A stretch of 64,000 nucleotides of DNA from Gonatopus flavifemur (lineage: Eukaryota > Arthropoda > Insecta > Hymenoptera > Dryinidae), in assembly GCA_018340375.1 (NCBI GenBank), contig JAFFJZ010000031.1, forward strand, positions 2,666,001-2,730,000, read 5' to 3'. A model generated the notes under the pieces. The model ran no database searches and was not told the origin of the DNA. It was given only the letters and a program-made list of their open reading frames with translations. This document shows positions 1-11,100 of the stretch, piece by piece (the first letter of the stretch is position 1; the number at the start of each line of letters is the position of its first letter). Position numbers and translations under genes: made by a program.

Positions 1-1
1 T

Positions 2-253
2 GATTACGAGCAGACGAAGAATTATTTGAAGAAAATTAGACAGAAAAATGCCGACATTTGAAAAAATGGAGAAGACAGTAATAATTCAATATCCTCTAAC
101 GCAACAACAAGCTCCAAGAAAAGAGATAGAGAAACAAGCAACTCACCAATGAAGTCCAAGGAAGAGAAAAAGAATAAGAAAGAAGCAGAATCGAACAAGC
201 ATGATACTACAATTGTAAATATGAACGATGGCTTGACAGAATCAGAAGATTAA
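2..253 (+). pseudogene. ORF1 C-terminal fragment of the non-LTR element
   Basis: Reading from base 2 gives a short charged segment, an in-frame TGA at 59-61, then a highly basic and polar tail rich in K, E and S ending in an acidic NDGLTESED and a TAA at 251-253. I see no zinc knuckle in this part. Its position just before the endonuclease and its composition fit the C-terminal tail of the nucleic-acid-binding ORF1 protein. The assignment rests on position, not on a recognised domain. The 5' part is outside the window. Confidence 0.45.
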
Positions 254-484
254 CAACTAGCCCCCCCCCCCCCATACCCCACCGGACTCGAAGAGAATCA
301 TATTTTGGAATGCGACAGGCATTCAAAACATGAGTAATATTATGGAAGCACTAGAAAAAACCGATATAGTATGTGTCTGTGGAACATGACACACATACAA
401 GGTGAGGAATATAATCTCGACACATCACACAACGATTGATGTAGAAGCAATGAAGACAGCGGAAGAAGAAGGGCGAGTGGGGGC

Positions 485-1204
485 TTGTTAATAACATATA
501 ACAACAAAGTATATAAAAATGTCGAACTACTGCAAACGCATAGATGCTACATATTCATAGAGGTAGTGATAAACGGAAATACGTACATTATTGGCTTGGT
601 GTATATTAATCAAACCACGGGAATAAACAACATCTTTGACAACATAGAAGATCATATAATACAATTTAATACTGAATATCGAGATAGTCCCATCATCATA
701 GGAGTCGATTTCAACGTACGAATAGCGGAAGAAGGAGAACTGGACCCGGCACAGCTAAAAGGAACTACATCAACAAGAGGAAGTTTGGATAAAACCATGA
801 ATAAACGAGGCCAGGACTTGAGGAGATTTACTGAGAGGAACGAATTATTTATAATAAACGGACGATTCCCGAGTGACTTACCAGGCCAATTCACATTCGT
901 TAATACGCAAGGATGCTCGGTTATAGACATTGTATTATGTAATTACACAGCCCTATACAAAACAGAAGATTTCAAGGTAATAAATTACTTAACAAAATCA
1001 AATCATTTTCCGGTGAAAATATATCTAAATATCAATACCATAGAAGAAAATACAGGAAAAGAAGGAGTTATTGAATGGAGAGAAAGTGAGAGTATTAGTT
1101 ACTCAAATAAAATAAGATCCTCAGAGAATGTAGGTAGAATAGATTCAAATATAGAAGATATGGCAGATAATTTAATTAATACAATTATTATTTCAGCGGA
1201 ATAA
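485..1204 (+). pseudogene. Endonuclease (EEP) domain of non-LTR element, fragment
   Basis: This 239-residue frame is the middle and end of an endonuclease/exonuclease/phosphatase domain, which nicks target DNA to prime reverse transcription. The GVDFNVRI motif holds the metal-binding Asp and Asn, and SNHFPVKIYL stands where the catalytic S-D-H motif is expected, with Asn replacing Asp. The first strands of the domain lie upstream in broken frames: a WNATGIQN-like start is readable near 310-330. After the stop at 1204 the linker to the RT continues with shifts. The missing start and the changed Asp argue against activity. Confidence 0.75.
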
Positions 1205-1572
1205 TTGAATATGAGGAACGTTAAAAAGAATATAAAAATAATGTATGATGACTCATGTAGAAAATTTAGAATAACATTAAACTTAAAAAGTAAGAGGATC
1301 GGAAAGTTGAAATTCCCAAAAGAAGAAGTTGTAGAACTGCATAAGTTGAGGAATAGATATTATAGCTTTATGTAACACAAGGAACCCAGTTCCATGAAAG
1401 TAGAATTAACCTAATAGCAGAAACCAGAAACTCCAAAACTTTTTGGGAAATAATGAACTCATTTAGGCCAAAAAAAATCACGGAAGTTGAAGTCATCGAT
1501 ACAAATGAATGGTAAAAATTTCCCACAGAATTGTACAATTCTAAACAAGTTTATTGATGTATTAGTATACCA

Positions 1573-2710
1573 AACTTTGAAGTAACTGAGTTGGGCCCAG
1601 GAATCGAGTTAGATGAGATATATATGGCCTTGGAAAATATGAAATGTGAAAAAGCACCAGGAGCTGATGGTATCAGTAACGAATTCCTAAGAAACTGACC
1701 AGATAACTGGGTCTTATATACTTGCGTACTGTTTAATAAAATCCTTAAAGAAGAACAAGGACCTGAATCATGGTCATTCATAATGACTAAAATGATTTTA
1801 AAAAAAGGTGATAGACGGCTACCTGGAAATTATAGACCAATATCCTTGGTAAATACAATTACCGAACTTTTTACTTCCATAATACATAGCAGATTGAGCA
1901 AATGGGCTGAAAGAAATAATAAATTACTCCAGTGGCAGGCAGGCTCCAGATCTTCGAGAGGCACGCTGGACCACATCTTTGTTCTAACCAGTATTATGCA
2001 ATCTCTATCAAAAAAAAAAACAAAAGGCAAACTATATGCGCTATTCGTGGATCTGAAGAATGCCTTCCCCTCGGTTAGGCATAATATATTGTGGCACAAA
2101 CTGAAAAACATAGGAGTCAGTTCTAAAATAATAAGAATTCTTACAAGTTTATATGAAAATGGGTATATGACAGTGAACACAAAAGGAGGAAATAGACATA
2201 AGTCAAAGAGTTCACCGATATTATATAAAAATAAGGAGATCGAATTTGTAAAGGAGTATATATATCTAGGAGTACCCTTTGTCCAATCAGGTTCCTATAA
2301 TGCAGCGACGATGTATTTTCTGAAGAATGGCAGGAAGGCAATACAACCCACAGTCGATTTAATAAATAACTTGAAGAATGCTGACTTGTCGACTCGCTCG
2401 AAACTATATAATGCCTTAGACAAATCAACTATGATGTATGATGCCCCTATTTGGAGTTTAAGATATCTTAAAGAACTAGGATCAATTTTTACATGTCCAT
2501 TGTGAGCTCTGCGCAGCAGAGAATGATATTATTCATGCAATAACAGAATGCTCCCGCTTTACGGAAATAAGGATGAAATTATTCCCAGAATTGGAAGATA
2601 GTAAGAATCTAGCCTATGATTTCATCACAATACTAAATAACTCAGATGCCAATGAAATAAGAAAGATTATAGCGTCAATAAGCTTCACAATGATGAAAAA
2701 TGGTAGATGA
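1573..2710 (+). pseudogene. Reverse transcriptase of non-LTR element, internally deleted
   Basis: From 1573 one frame gives the RT fingers (KAPGADGISNEFL), an in-frame TGA at 1696-1698, then GNYRPISLVNT and FVDLKNAFPSVRHNIL, the first catalytic Asp region. Near residue 140 of the 1783-2505 segment, the sequence jumps from the palm straight to the thumb (YIYLGVPF). The stretch that should hold the F/Y-A-D-D box is missing, so this is an internal deletion. A frameshift near 2492 leads to HCELCAAENDIIHAITEC (C-x2-C-x7-H-x4-C), the CCHC motif usual at the C-terminus of such proteins, ending at 2710. Confidence 0.8.
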
Positions 2711-2905
2711 TAACGTGATAAATCTATAAACATGTAATGAAAAATAGAATGTATAAATAGAAGAAGGTAATAGAAGATGAGATGTAAATTTAGAACATAT
2801 GAGATGCTGACAAGAGTGAAACAATAACTTTGTAAACAATAAGGTATTATAAGTGTATGCACTGAACCTCCTTGTAATAATTTCGATGTAAATTAAACAA
2901 GTAAT

Positions 2906-3540
2906 AAATTCTATCTATCATCCCAAAAACGACGGAATCGATTTTATCGGACACGGAACCGTCAAAATCAATCAAGATTCGAGTTCGTAATTATGACACT
3001 CACGAAATCTTCCATCGCCATGTAATTCAACAGTAAAGTTACGCTCAAATACGCCAATTTTCAATTTCTTATAATTCATAAGTCAATTTCACTCTGTGAA
3101 GCGATTCCTCGCATGAGACAACCAAACCCTTCTGTATTGAGACGATCATCCCCAACCCATCATTTTGCATGTTATGCTACGCCAAGCAAGAAATGAATGC
3201 CATAATATTTATCTCAAAATCTTGGTTATAAGCCTAACAGTATACTACTTAACTTCGTTGCATAGTTGGCTTGGAAGCTCCCAATACGGAGGTGATAAAA
3301 TGATTAAACCAAGGAGGAAAAAATTTACTCATCAGCAGTAAAAATGGAAAAAGGATCGCTAAATTTATAATTGTGATCTTTTCACTGCATTGGGTAGATA
3401 GTAGTGCTCGATACGATGCTAGGAAGCTGCTGTATCAGTGACGTTCACTGGCTCCATCTAGTGGCCGAGTTATGAGCTTTGTGACAACCAACCCGTGTGA
3501 CTTTCAACCCCAGTTCCCCCTATTAGCCAATCGGCTAAAT
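2906..3540. other. Intergenic stretch, no gene seen
   Basis: No coding segment or clear repeat is recognised here. The sequence is moderately AT-rich and links the non-LTR 3' end to the gypsy remnant. Part of it may be gypsy sequence upstream of the protease, but it is too decayed to show. Confidence 0.4.
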
Positions 3541-4947
3541 CTTACGTATAAAGGTGTAAATAATTTACCCGTTCATGTTTTGGGTCAACTTGACAAGCAG
3601 TTGAGGCTTGAAAGATTATCTAATTAATATTGTGATGTGAGATTTCTTGTGGTACCTGATTCAACCATGGTACATCATATTTTGATCGGACGGGAATTTG
3701 TAAACAAACCTAAGTCGAAATTATCGTATATTGATGATGTTGTAGATTTAAAAATTTCAGAAGATGTCAACGCGGAAGTTTTATCGGATTACGCCATAGA
3801 TATTGGCGAATCACAGAAAAGCCTCGATATATAGAGGAAAATTCAGATGAAAACTTAGATATTAAATCTAAAAATGTATTATGTACGTTATTTGACACAG
3901 TTGAAAATATCACTGTTGATAAAGTTGATGACGACCACATGGTCAAAGTACGTCCAAAAGACGAATCGTTATCCTCGTATGCACCTAGACGAATGTCACA
4001 TTTTCAAAGATTGGAGCTAAGCAAAATTACAGATGATCTCCTACAACCAAATATTATCAGACCTAGCACCCCTCCTCATTGTGCATGTGTGATTCTAGTC
4101 CCCGAAAAGAATAAACAGTAAGAATGTGCGTTGATCTGAGACCGCCAAACAATAGAATCATTGAGCAAAAATATCCGTTCCCAAACATCGAAGATCATTT
4201 GAATCGATTACATGGGAAAAACGTGTCTTCCTTGTTGGATTTGAAAGATGTATTTTTTCCAATAAGTGTCCACCCAGATCAGTGCGAATATTCCTCGTTC
4301 GCGACGCCCGATGGGCAATGCGAATTCCAATGTCTTCCTCTTAGTTACTCAGAGTCTCCAGCCGAATTCCAGAAAAGAATTCTATCAATATTCGATGAAT
4401 TAATTAGAGAGGAGAAATTTATATACATGGATGATACGCTTATCGCTACATCAAATATTGATGAAAATTTAAGAATTTTAGCAGAGGCACTGATAACATT
4501 GAAAACTCATGTCATAGAACTGAATCAAAATGTGCTTTCTTGAAATCATCTATTGAGTATTTAGGGTATATGTTGGGTGAAGAAGGAATTATATTGAGCG
4601 ACCGTCACGTGGATGCAATTTGTAAATACCCAGTACCAACTAATGGGCGCGGAGCACAAGAGTTTTCAGGATTGACTAGTTATTCCCGTAAATTTATCGC
4701 GAATTTCGCTGTGAAAGCTAAACCCTTGCATAACCTTACGAGGAAAAACGTAGAATTTTGTTTCGACAAGGATTGTACAATATCATTCGAATTGTTGAAA
4801 AGGGAATTATCGAGTTACCCTGTGTAGCCGACGCTCATCGAAAGATTGTATCGTCAACCCCTGATAATAGCTGGCTACCCAATGAAGCGAGCGGACCGAC
4901 CGAATGGTGGTGTGGTAGGGTTCAAATAGTTGTTATTGTCCATGTAT
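3541..4947 (+). pseudogene. Ty3/gypsy pol remnant (protease end, RT, RNase H start)
   Basis: Remnant of the polyprotein of a Ty3/gypsy LTR retroelement. The order is: end of the aspartic protease (VHHILIGREF), tether, RT fingers (SLSSYAPRRM, VDLRPPNNRIIEQ), palm (SLLDLKDVFFPISVHPDQ) and the catalytic box FIYMDDTLIAT, then thumb and connection (SSIEYLGYMLGEEGI, FSGLTSYSRKFI) and the first strand of RNase H (about 4825-4945). The frame changes between 3835, 3939, 4124 and 4540. Most gypsy elements have Y-I/L-D-D where this one has YMDD. No LTR was recognised on either side. Integrase is absent, so the copy is truncated and inactive. Confidence 0.85.
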
Positions 4948-5764
4948 AAGAGAATCGTCTTTTCATTCACAATTCTATCTTTCTTTTTAGATACTTTAAT
5001 CAAGCGAATTACAATCTTTCAAAATTATTCCGACTGGTCGACGACGGTAGGTGTCCCAACGGGATCGTGTATTCTTCGCGATTGCTTTGCAGTTCAATCT
5101 TGAGGGTTGATGAGGTGCGGTGAATCTCAATCAATCTCATTAAACTTTCCGATAATTGTGCGAATGATATGTCGCTCAGCCAAGAGATTTTGTGTGTTCC
5201 AGTTGTAGAAGTCCGAATATTATTTGACCTGGACTGTTGGGTCGAAACTCCAACTCAATACCGTTTACACGAATTCGACGGCTTTCGTTGCCGTGTGCAG
5301 TGAATTCGATGTAAGTTCCATCCACTCTCTCACTGGAGGCCTCATTGCCTTTCGACAGCATTGTCGAAGTGACCACCGGCTAACGCTGGGAACTGTGCCC
5401 AGACTATATTTACATTATAATGCATCAATGGTGGCTGCCTTGGTCTTTGCCAAGATGTTCTTATCGAGTTGGAGCATGCAATCCGACAGCCGGCCCAAGA
5501 TGCAATCGGACCCCTATGTGGATACAATAATTCCTTAGATGATTCTCTTTACAAAATAGACACATTCGTAAACTGTGTCAGTATGTCCTCATGCTAGGTT
5601 TCATCGGAATAAGTTGTTATATTATTCTAATAATTTGACTCTAATTCCAACCTCCATACATATCACACATATTACACATCTATACCCACACACCCGAGAA
5701 AACAGATTCCCGTGTCCCATCAACCCGAGACAATGCAAAGACTGTCCCTTGGTATAAGTGAAAA
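4948..5764. other. Unassigned sequence between gypsy remnant and tandem repeat
   Basis: No gene is recognised. Two overlapping open frames on the minus strand (5176-5376 and 5342-5527) and one on the plus strand (5224-5538) have no family I can name. They lie in a slightly GC-richer block that could be an old gag fragment, but nothing in the sequence proves it. Confidence 0.3.
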
Positions 5765-6000
5765 CTTAAGACAGGTAGGAATCGGTGTGCACAACCTCAC
5801 GTATCGTGCACTACTAACTATCCAAGACTGATAGGGACCGATGTTTCCATCATCGCGTACCGTGTATGACTCATCACTTAGGATAGGTAGGAACCGATGT
5901 TCACCACCTCGTATAACGCGTGAAAACTGACCATCTAAGACTGATAGTAACCGATCCAAAGTCAGGTAGAGACGGAGGTTCATAGCCCTGCGTATCGTAT
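5765..6000 (+). repeat. Degenerate tandem repeat, period about 57 bp
   Basis: The phrase A-R-G-A-C-W-G-R-T-A-G-G-R-A-C-C-G-A-T-G recurs at about 5768, 5824, 5882 and 5938, with a weaker copy at 5962. Copies are 55-58 bp apart apart from the last short unit. The words between them also repeat loosely (CGTATCGT, CGCGTACCGT, CGTATCGTAT). This is an eroded minisatellite of four to five units. Confidence 0.6.
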
Positions 6001-6189
6001 ACAAAAGACCGCTTTCCCTTCCCCATTTTATCCTCATCTCATCAAATTCCGTTAATCCCCTTTGTTTATCGTTACCCTTTTGGACTTCCTCCACCTTTTG
6101 TGAATCTATTACCTGCTTCTTTTTATCATCAAACTCTTATCTACAGGGTAGACGAGGGAAAACCCGATGGGAAAAACTCATCTTTCTCG

Positions 6190-6236
6190 AACAATTATTA
6201 TTAGTATTTTCATTATTATTACTATTATTATTATTT
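6190..6236. repeat. TTA/ATT microsatellite
   Basis: A run of imperfect ATT trinucleotides ends abruptly where the GC-rich element starts (CCCCGTGGTATC at 6237). It may mark the target site of that element. Confidence 0.7.
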
Positions 6237-8830
6237 TCCCCGTGGTATCACCTTGTCGTGGTGGGGAAGCTGAGCGGTCGATCCTGTGAACCGGGGGAGC
6301 ATGCCGGTGGCCTCGTGTGCCTCTCTAAGTCTCCGTCGTAGAGGACGGGGCGTCTTCACATGCAGGGAGAAAGCCGGAGTGCATCGTGCGCACTTTACGG
6401 ATTGCTCCCTGTTATGCCCAGGAGACGTTGCCCAACGAACCAGGGAGCTATGCCGTGGGGCTTTGTGCCCGTTTGCGCATTGGTCTCTGGGAAGGAAACC
6501 GGGACGAGTGAACCCAGGCCAACGACTTTGATGGCGGAGGAGGAACAAAGGTTCACGACGGTGTCAAAGGTGGATGAGTGACCCAAGAATCCAGACGGGT
6601 TTGTTCCCGTATCGGTCGGCGTTCTGGTATTGAAACCGGAGTTTGGGGTTCTGGGAAACATTTCAAGCAGACTAACCGTGGTTAAACAAAAATTGGCCCC
6701 TTGGGGTGGGGTGGAGAGCTGGCGGAAGCTGCGCTGTTGCGCCGTGACCAGCAGCGAGAGCTCAGTACCTGCACTCTGTGGCAACATAGGAGTGACTATA
6801 AGTCTACCTTGAGGAGCACACTTCTCGACTTGGACCCACATGTTGAATGCGGGAACCTGCTCCAACCCCACTGACTGGAGCTCCTGCTGGGGTCGACGTC
6901 AGAACGTCAAACGAAGGTCAGTGAGGTGTTGTGTGGTTGGCGACACCTCACATTCCTCTGGCTACGGAGAGGTTCATCCCGTGGCACCGTCTAGCCTGAG
7001 GTTTGGGTGAAGCAGCCGTTTGGATCAGTTATCGTCCACTCGATAGGAGTGACGTAAGACCTTTTGCATAAATCATGGCGCGGGCCTATTCCGTAACTCT
7101 TTTAGTAGAGTCACTGGCATCGATAGGCTTCACCAGCCGAACTACCGCTTCTCGGTTTCCGATGCCCATCACTAGGGGTACAATACAGGTGAGGACAGAT
7201 ACCTCACTGCGGTGAGGTTGCTATGATGGCCGAATCGTCTTAAGGACCAAAAACTATGAATATCGATATGAAGGACAATGAACACGGGGAAACAGGGGGG
7301 AGGGAAGCAGTCAGTGACACTCCCGACTCAAGGGAGGGAAGGGAAAACGTGGTGCCCGTCGCTCAAGTAGAAGTTGTGAGCCTGACCGTGCCTACAAGTC
7401 CTTGGCACGTTGAGTATCGGACTTGTAGAGACAGCGTCACGAGCACGGCCAGCACCTCGAGCGCTGTCCCTAATCTCAGCGTAAACACCATGGTGGGAGC
7501 GCGAGGCTTGTGGGAACGGAGGGAGGAGCTCGCTTGTCTCCGCGAGGAGATGAGCGAATTGCTCTCTCTGATGGTGAGCGAGGTGAAGAACATGATCGAA
7601 GCCTGCGGAGTCTGAAAAAATGTCAAAAAGACAGTGAAAGATGGGCTCCTCAGGGTGAGAGAGTGGGCCGATGCCATGCAGTGAACGCTGGAATGGATAG
7701 AAGGAGGGAAGAGTATTTTCGATACCAATCTTGAATGGGTGGAGAAAGACTGGATGACTACGAGGGCTGGGAAACATATTGAAGCCCAAGAGGGACCACG
7801 TGCCTTGAGGTCCGCGATCACTACCCCACAGACGAAGCGGCCAAGACGCCCGGGAACAGCCCGGAGGAGAGAAAGAAGAAGCTGAGAGGGAAGAAGAAGG
7901 AAGCTCCCCCCTCAACTGGGGGCGCATCTCCAGTACCGATAACTGGAGGTATGACCGCTCCCCCGGACCCCGTAGCCCAACCCTCCCGAGAGTGGACACT
8001 CGTCCAGTCGCGGAAGAAAGCGGACAGGGGTGAAACGGGAGACAGTGAAGGAAGGGGGATGCTTGGAGGTGTGATCGCGGACCTGCAGCACCCCAGTGAT
8101 CAGGGTGCAGAGGCGAGGAAGAAGAATAAGAAAGGAAAGAAGAGGAAAGAGAGAGGGTATCGAAACCCAAGACCGAAGCTATCTTGATTAAAACCAGTGA
8201 GGAGAGAACATACGCTCAGGTCCTGGGCGAGATACGAATGGAAGTTGAACCCGAGGATGCCGAAGCGGACATGAAGAGCATCCGCAAAACACGGGCCGGG
8301 GATCTCCTCATTGAACTCGGTCGAAAGACCCAGGACAGGGAGGAGTTCACCGGTGCACTGAAAGGCATCCTCGGGGAGAATGTTGTGGTGCGCAGTCTTG
8401 AACCCTGCGAGACATTGGAAATTCGGTGCCTAGACTGCGTCACCGAGGTAGGGGACGTGGTGGCCACTCTACAGGGGGTTCTCGACGACATGACCGGCGT
8501 TGAGGTCTCTCTGACTGGCACGAATGTTAGGGGCCAGAGGGCGGTCATCGTAGAATGTAGCCGGAGGACCGCGGCGAAGTGACTGCGCGAACCACCAAAG
8601 AAGATCAAGGTTGGTTGGCTCGTGTGCAGTATCAGGGAGAGGGCGGTGGTGGAACGTTGTTTCAGATGCAACGGGTATGGTCACCTCGCCCGATCCTGCA
8701 CAGCTGCCGAAAGGTTCACCTTCTGCCACAAGTGTGGAGGAAAAGGACTCCTGTGGGCTCGGCCATGGGCCTGATCGTCACCGCAGGCGACGCCTCCATG
8801 CCAGGCAGGAGGCCTCGACGATGCAGCATT
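6237..8830 (+). mobile_element. GC-rich non-LTR retrotransposon 5' region and ORF1 (R1-like), 3' truncated
   Basis: A GC-rich block in an AT-rich window. It starts at the end of an ATT microsatellite with a GTGGTATCACCTTGTCGTGG leader, has about 1 kb of 5' UTR and then a Gag-like ORF1. No endonuclease or RT follows: after the zinc knuckle at about 8700 the element breaks off near 8770-8830. Composition and ORF1 type resemble the R1 clade of insect non-LTR elements. The clade call comes from the type of ORF1 only. Confidence 0.6.
7256..8771 (+). pseudogene. ORF1 (Gag-like, CCHC zinc knuckle), broken
   Basis: Nucleic-acid-binding ORF1 protein of an R1-like element. The N-terminus (7256-7615) is acidic and polar with a helical LACLREEMSELLSLM stretch. 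Stops and shifts break the middle (7616-8180), which includes a basic run near 8110-8160. From 8184 the conserved domain is open (TYAQVLGEIRME ... IRKTRAGDLLIELGRK ... VVRSLEPCETLEIRCLD), then an in-frame TGA at 8580-8582. The same frame then gives CFRCNGYGHLARSC (C-x2-C-x4-H-x4-C, Cys at 8658, 8667 and 8697, His at 8682). A second knuckle begins (CHKCGG, 8723) but loses its His and last Cys before the TGA at 8769. Confidence 0.75.
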
Positions 8831-9210
8831 TGGTCGACCGAGTCGATTTATCATCGCCATCGGACCATTTCTCGTCCCCACCATTCCAGCCGGGTGTACG
8901 CACACATTGAAACCCGTATTCATGTGATTCGGAAGCGGTCGGTTCACTCCGAGTCGGCTCGGACAATCGAGAGAGAATCGACTATCCGTCGGTCTTTGTC
9001 TTCTCAATATGTTTTACGATCGGCTAACTCCGCGCAAGATCGGAGAAAGTTTGAAGCCCACGCGGTCGACTCACCGAAAAGTTCCACCGCTTTATCTCTT
9101 CCAATCGACGATTTTATTGTAATCCGGATCAAACTGACTTACCCGGCGCCCCGGGCAACTCTCGGCCGGGACCCTTCGATATTTTGTTTGTTCTTTTTCA
9201 ATTAGAGAGC
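8831..9210. other. GC-rich unassigned stretch
   Basis: Still rich in CG dinucleotides (for example GGCGCCCCGGGCAACTC near 9147) but with no recognised protein. A plus-strand open frame covers it, made of low-information R, S and H codons. It ends sharply at the switch to AT-rich DNA near 9200. It may be another piece of the GC-rich element or an unrelated insertion. Confidence 0.35.
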
Positions 9211-9820
9211 CAGTTCAATATTGATTATCAGATTATCACGATGTAATGGAGATTTGACGCATCACATCATTTAATTGAATCAAAATCGAATATAAGTAAA
9301 TAATTTTCCAATTATTATTTATTTTTCATAGATTTGATGATTTATTGCTTATTCTTATGACTGATCATGGAGCCTCCAAGAACTCCTATATGTATTGTAT
9401 AAAATTTTCCAATAGGCACGCATTTTCAATCATTATTTTGGATCTTGGAAATTTTTCAATGAATTTCATTAGAATTGTCAATCAATCGATGGTTGAAAAA
9501 TTCTAAGATAGTTTGGAAATCTATGCTAAATATCCTGCGGTGGATTCCATAATTTTCTCTGATAAAATGATCATTCAGAAATCACTATGATATTCCAATG
9601 AGGATAATCAAATCAACATCGATTCTGATAATTATCTGATGTCGATCAACATCGGAATAATAAGACGGAATATTCAATTAATCAAGTGCGAATTATTTCC
9701 AATGGACTGAATATTTAGATTAGAGCATTCAAATTGATATTTTATCATTTCACACACTATCAGTCTCTTCCCTTCGCTGTATTACTTCATAGACGTAATA
9801 TGTGGATCGAAATATTACAA
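9211..9820. other. AT-rich stretch, no gene
   Basis: Strongly AT-rich, with scattered stops in all frames. Nothing is recognised. Confidence 0.5.
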
Positions 9821-9891
9821 GACCCCATAGCCTAGCGGCAAAAGACATGTTTCTTGCGAAAGAACGGTCGAGTCCGATTCTGTGTGGAGAC
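9821..9891 (+). ncRNA. tRNA-like sequence, possible head of a tRNA-derived SINE
   Basis: TAGCCTAGCGGC (9828-9839) matches the RNA polymerase III A box (TRGCNNAGYNGG) well. GGTCGAGTCC (9866-9875) matches the B box GGTTCGANTCC except for one missing T. The spacing and the total length of about 71 bases are those of a tRNA, but the acceptor ends pair only in part and no sound anticodon stem is visible. I read it as a tRNA pseudogene or a SINE head, not a working tRNA. Confidence 0.5.
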
Positions 9892-10035
9892 ATTTCATTT
9901 TTTCTGTCTTCTCTCTGGTGAATAATTGAATTTCACATCCGATTATCATTTTTTCTGTCATTACATCGTCATGTTATCAATAATCCTGATGTTTCAGAAT
10001 GCACTGGCGGATTCGACCAAGTACAGGTTCGAGTC

Positions 10036-10505
10036 GATTGGGAATTTCCCAAATATTCGTGTCCACGAGATATAGACCGATCGATGCAGAATCTTCTGAA
10101 ATGAGAAATGAAAAGCACTTCAGAGGAACGTTTCGAAGGAGTTCACTTGCGAATTCCATCAATTCCTGTGACGAAATTTCAAAAATTTGTGTCCATCGAA
10201 TAAAGACCGATCGATTCGAAATCTAATGGAATGGAAAATGGAATCACTCCGAAGGAACGTTTTTGAAAAAGTATACTCGCGAATTCCATCAATTCCTGTG
10301 ACAAATTGATGAAAAAGATTTCAAAAACTCGTGTCCATCGAATAAAGATCAATCGATTCGCAATCCACTGTAATGAAAAATGAAATTACTTCGGAGGAAC
10401 GTTTTCAAAAAAGTATACTCGCAAATTCCATCAAACCCTCTGACGAATTGATCAAAAAATTCCGAAGCTTTGTCTCCGTGGACCGATCGATTTTCAATTT
10501 CCTCA
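10036..10505. repeat. Tandem repeat, period 130-142 bp, 3.5 copies
   Basis: The phrase GTCCATCGAATAAAGACC and its variants start at about 10061, 10191, 10333 and 10474, so units are 130, 142 and 141 bp. Each unit also carries GAATTCCATCAATTCCTGTG and a GGAGGAACGTTTT word. A diverged copy occurs at 11635-11850. Confidence 0.8.
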
Positions 10506-10813
10506 CGGAGAGCAATAGATTCTAACGAGTATGAGAAATATCATTAAGGCTGGAATATTTGATATTATATTTTTGAGTATGAGGGCAAGTATCTAGATTA
10601 TAAATGTTATGAGTACAAGTATCCATTTATGATGAAGGCGTTTGTTTTGGGGTAGATGGATCTGTTAACCAGTAATATATCAATATAATAACAGCGAGGG
10701 AAGAAAGTTAGTTCCTATTATGATATAGGATTATTACAATTACTATCTTCAGTTGCTCGAAATAAGAAAAGAATAATATGAAATCGGAGGAAAAATATAT
10801 TCCCCAGGACATG
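10506..10813. other. AT-rich stretch, no gene
   Basis: Nothing is recognised between the tandem repeat and the foldback MITE. Confidence 0.5.
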
Positions 10814-11100
10814 AACCCGCCCAGATAACACACGAAGAATTCTTTTTCATGAGCGAGAATATAACTCTTCAAGAACTAATGAATTCATATAGAGCTCAGA
10901 AGGACTTCAATCTGTCGGACATTGACAACTTCTTTGGAAGTACTCGAACAATACTCCTGATATTCTCAAAGAGCTTGTCAATGTCCGACAGATTGAACAC
11001 CTCCAGAGCTCTAAATGAATTCATCAGTTCGAAAAGAATTCTTGAAGAGTTCTATTCTCGCTCTTGGAAAAGAATTCTCCGTGCGTCATCTGGGCGGGTT
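10814..11100. mobile_element. Foldback MITE with about 125-bp inverted repeats
   Basis: The whole 287-bp segment folds on itself. The left end AACCCGCCCAGATAACAC is the reverse complement of the right end with a few changes. Inner words pair too: AGAATTCTTTT, GCGAGAATA, AACTCTTCAAGAA, ATGAATTCAT, and TCTGTCGGACATTGACAA near the centre. The loop is only about 35 bp. No clear target duplication is seen. The open frame across it is a by-product of the hairpin. A relative of nearly equal length lies at 46244-46525. Confidence 0.85.

Larger units (their letters stand above)
1..2905 (+). mobile_element. Decayed non-LTR retrotransposon (ORF1 tail, endonuclease, RT)
   Basis: Remnant of a two-ORF non-LTR retrotransposon, read left to right: a lysine-rich ORF1 tail, an apurinic-type endonuclease, a reverse transcriptase with an internal deletion, a CCHC-like motif at the C-terminus and an AT-rich 3' region ending near 2905. 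A run of 14 C bases sits at about 261-274, between ORF1 and the endonuclease. Many stops and frameshifts separate the pieces, so the copy is dead. The 5' end lies left of the window. The clade is uncertain (I/Jockey/R1 group). Confidence 0.75.

Noticed and set aside
8579..9205. 208-residue frame after the ORF1 zinc knuckle
   Set aside because: The true ORF1 continuation is in another frame (CFRCNGYGHLARSC); this frame is low-information and GC-driven.
9821..9891. Functional tRNA gene
   Set aside because: Acceptor and anticodon stems do not pair well and the B box lacks a base.
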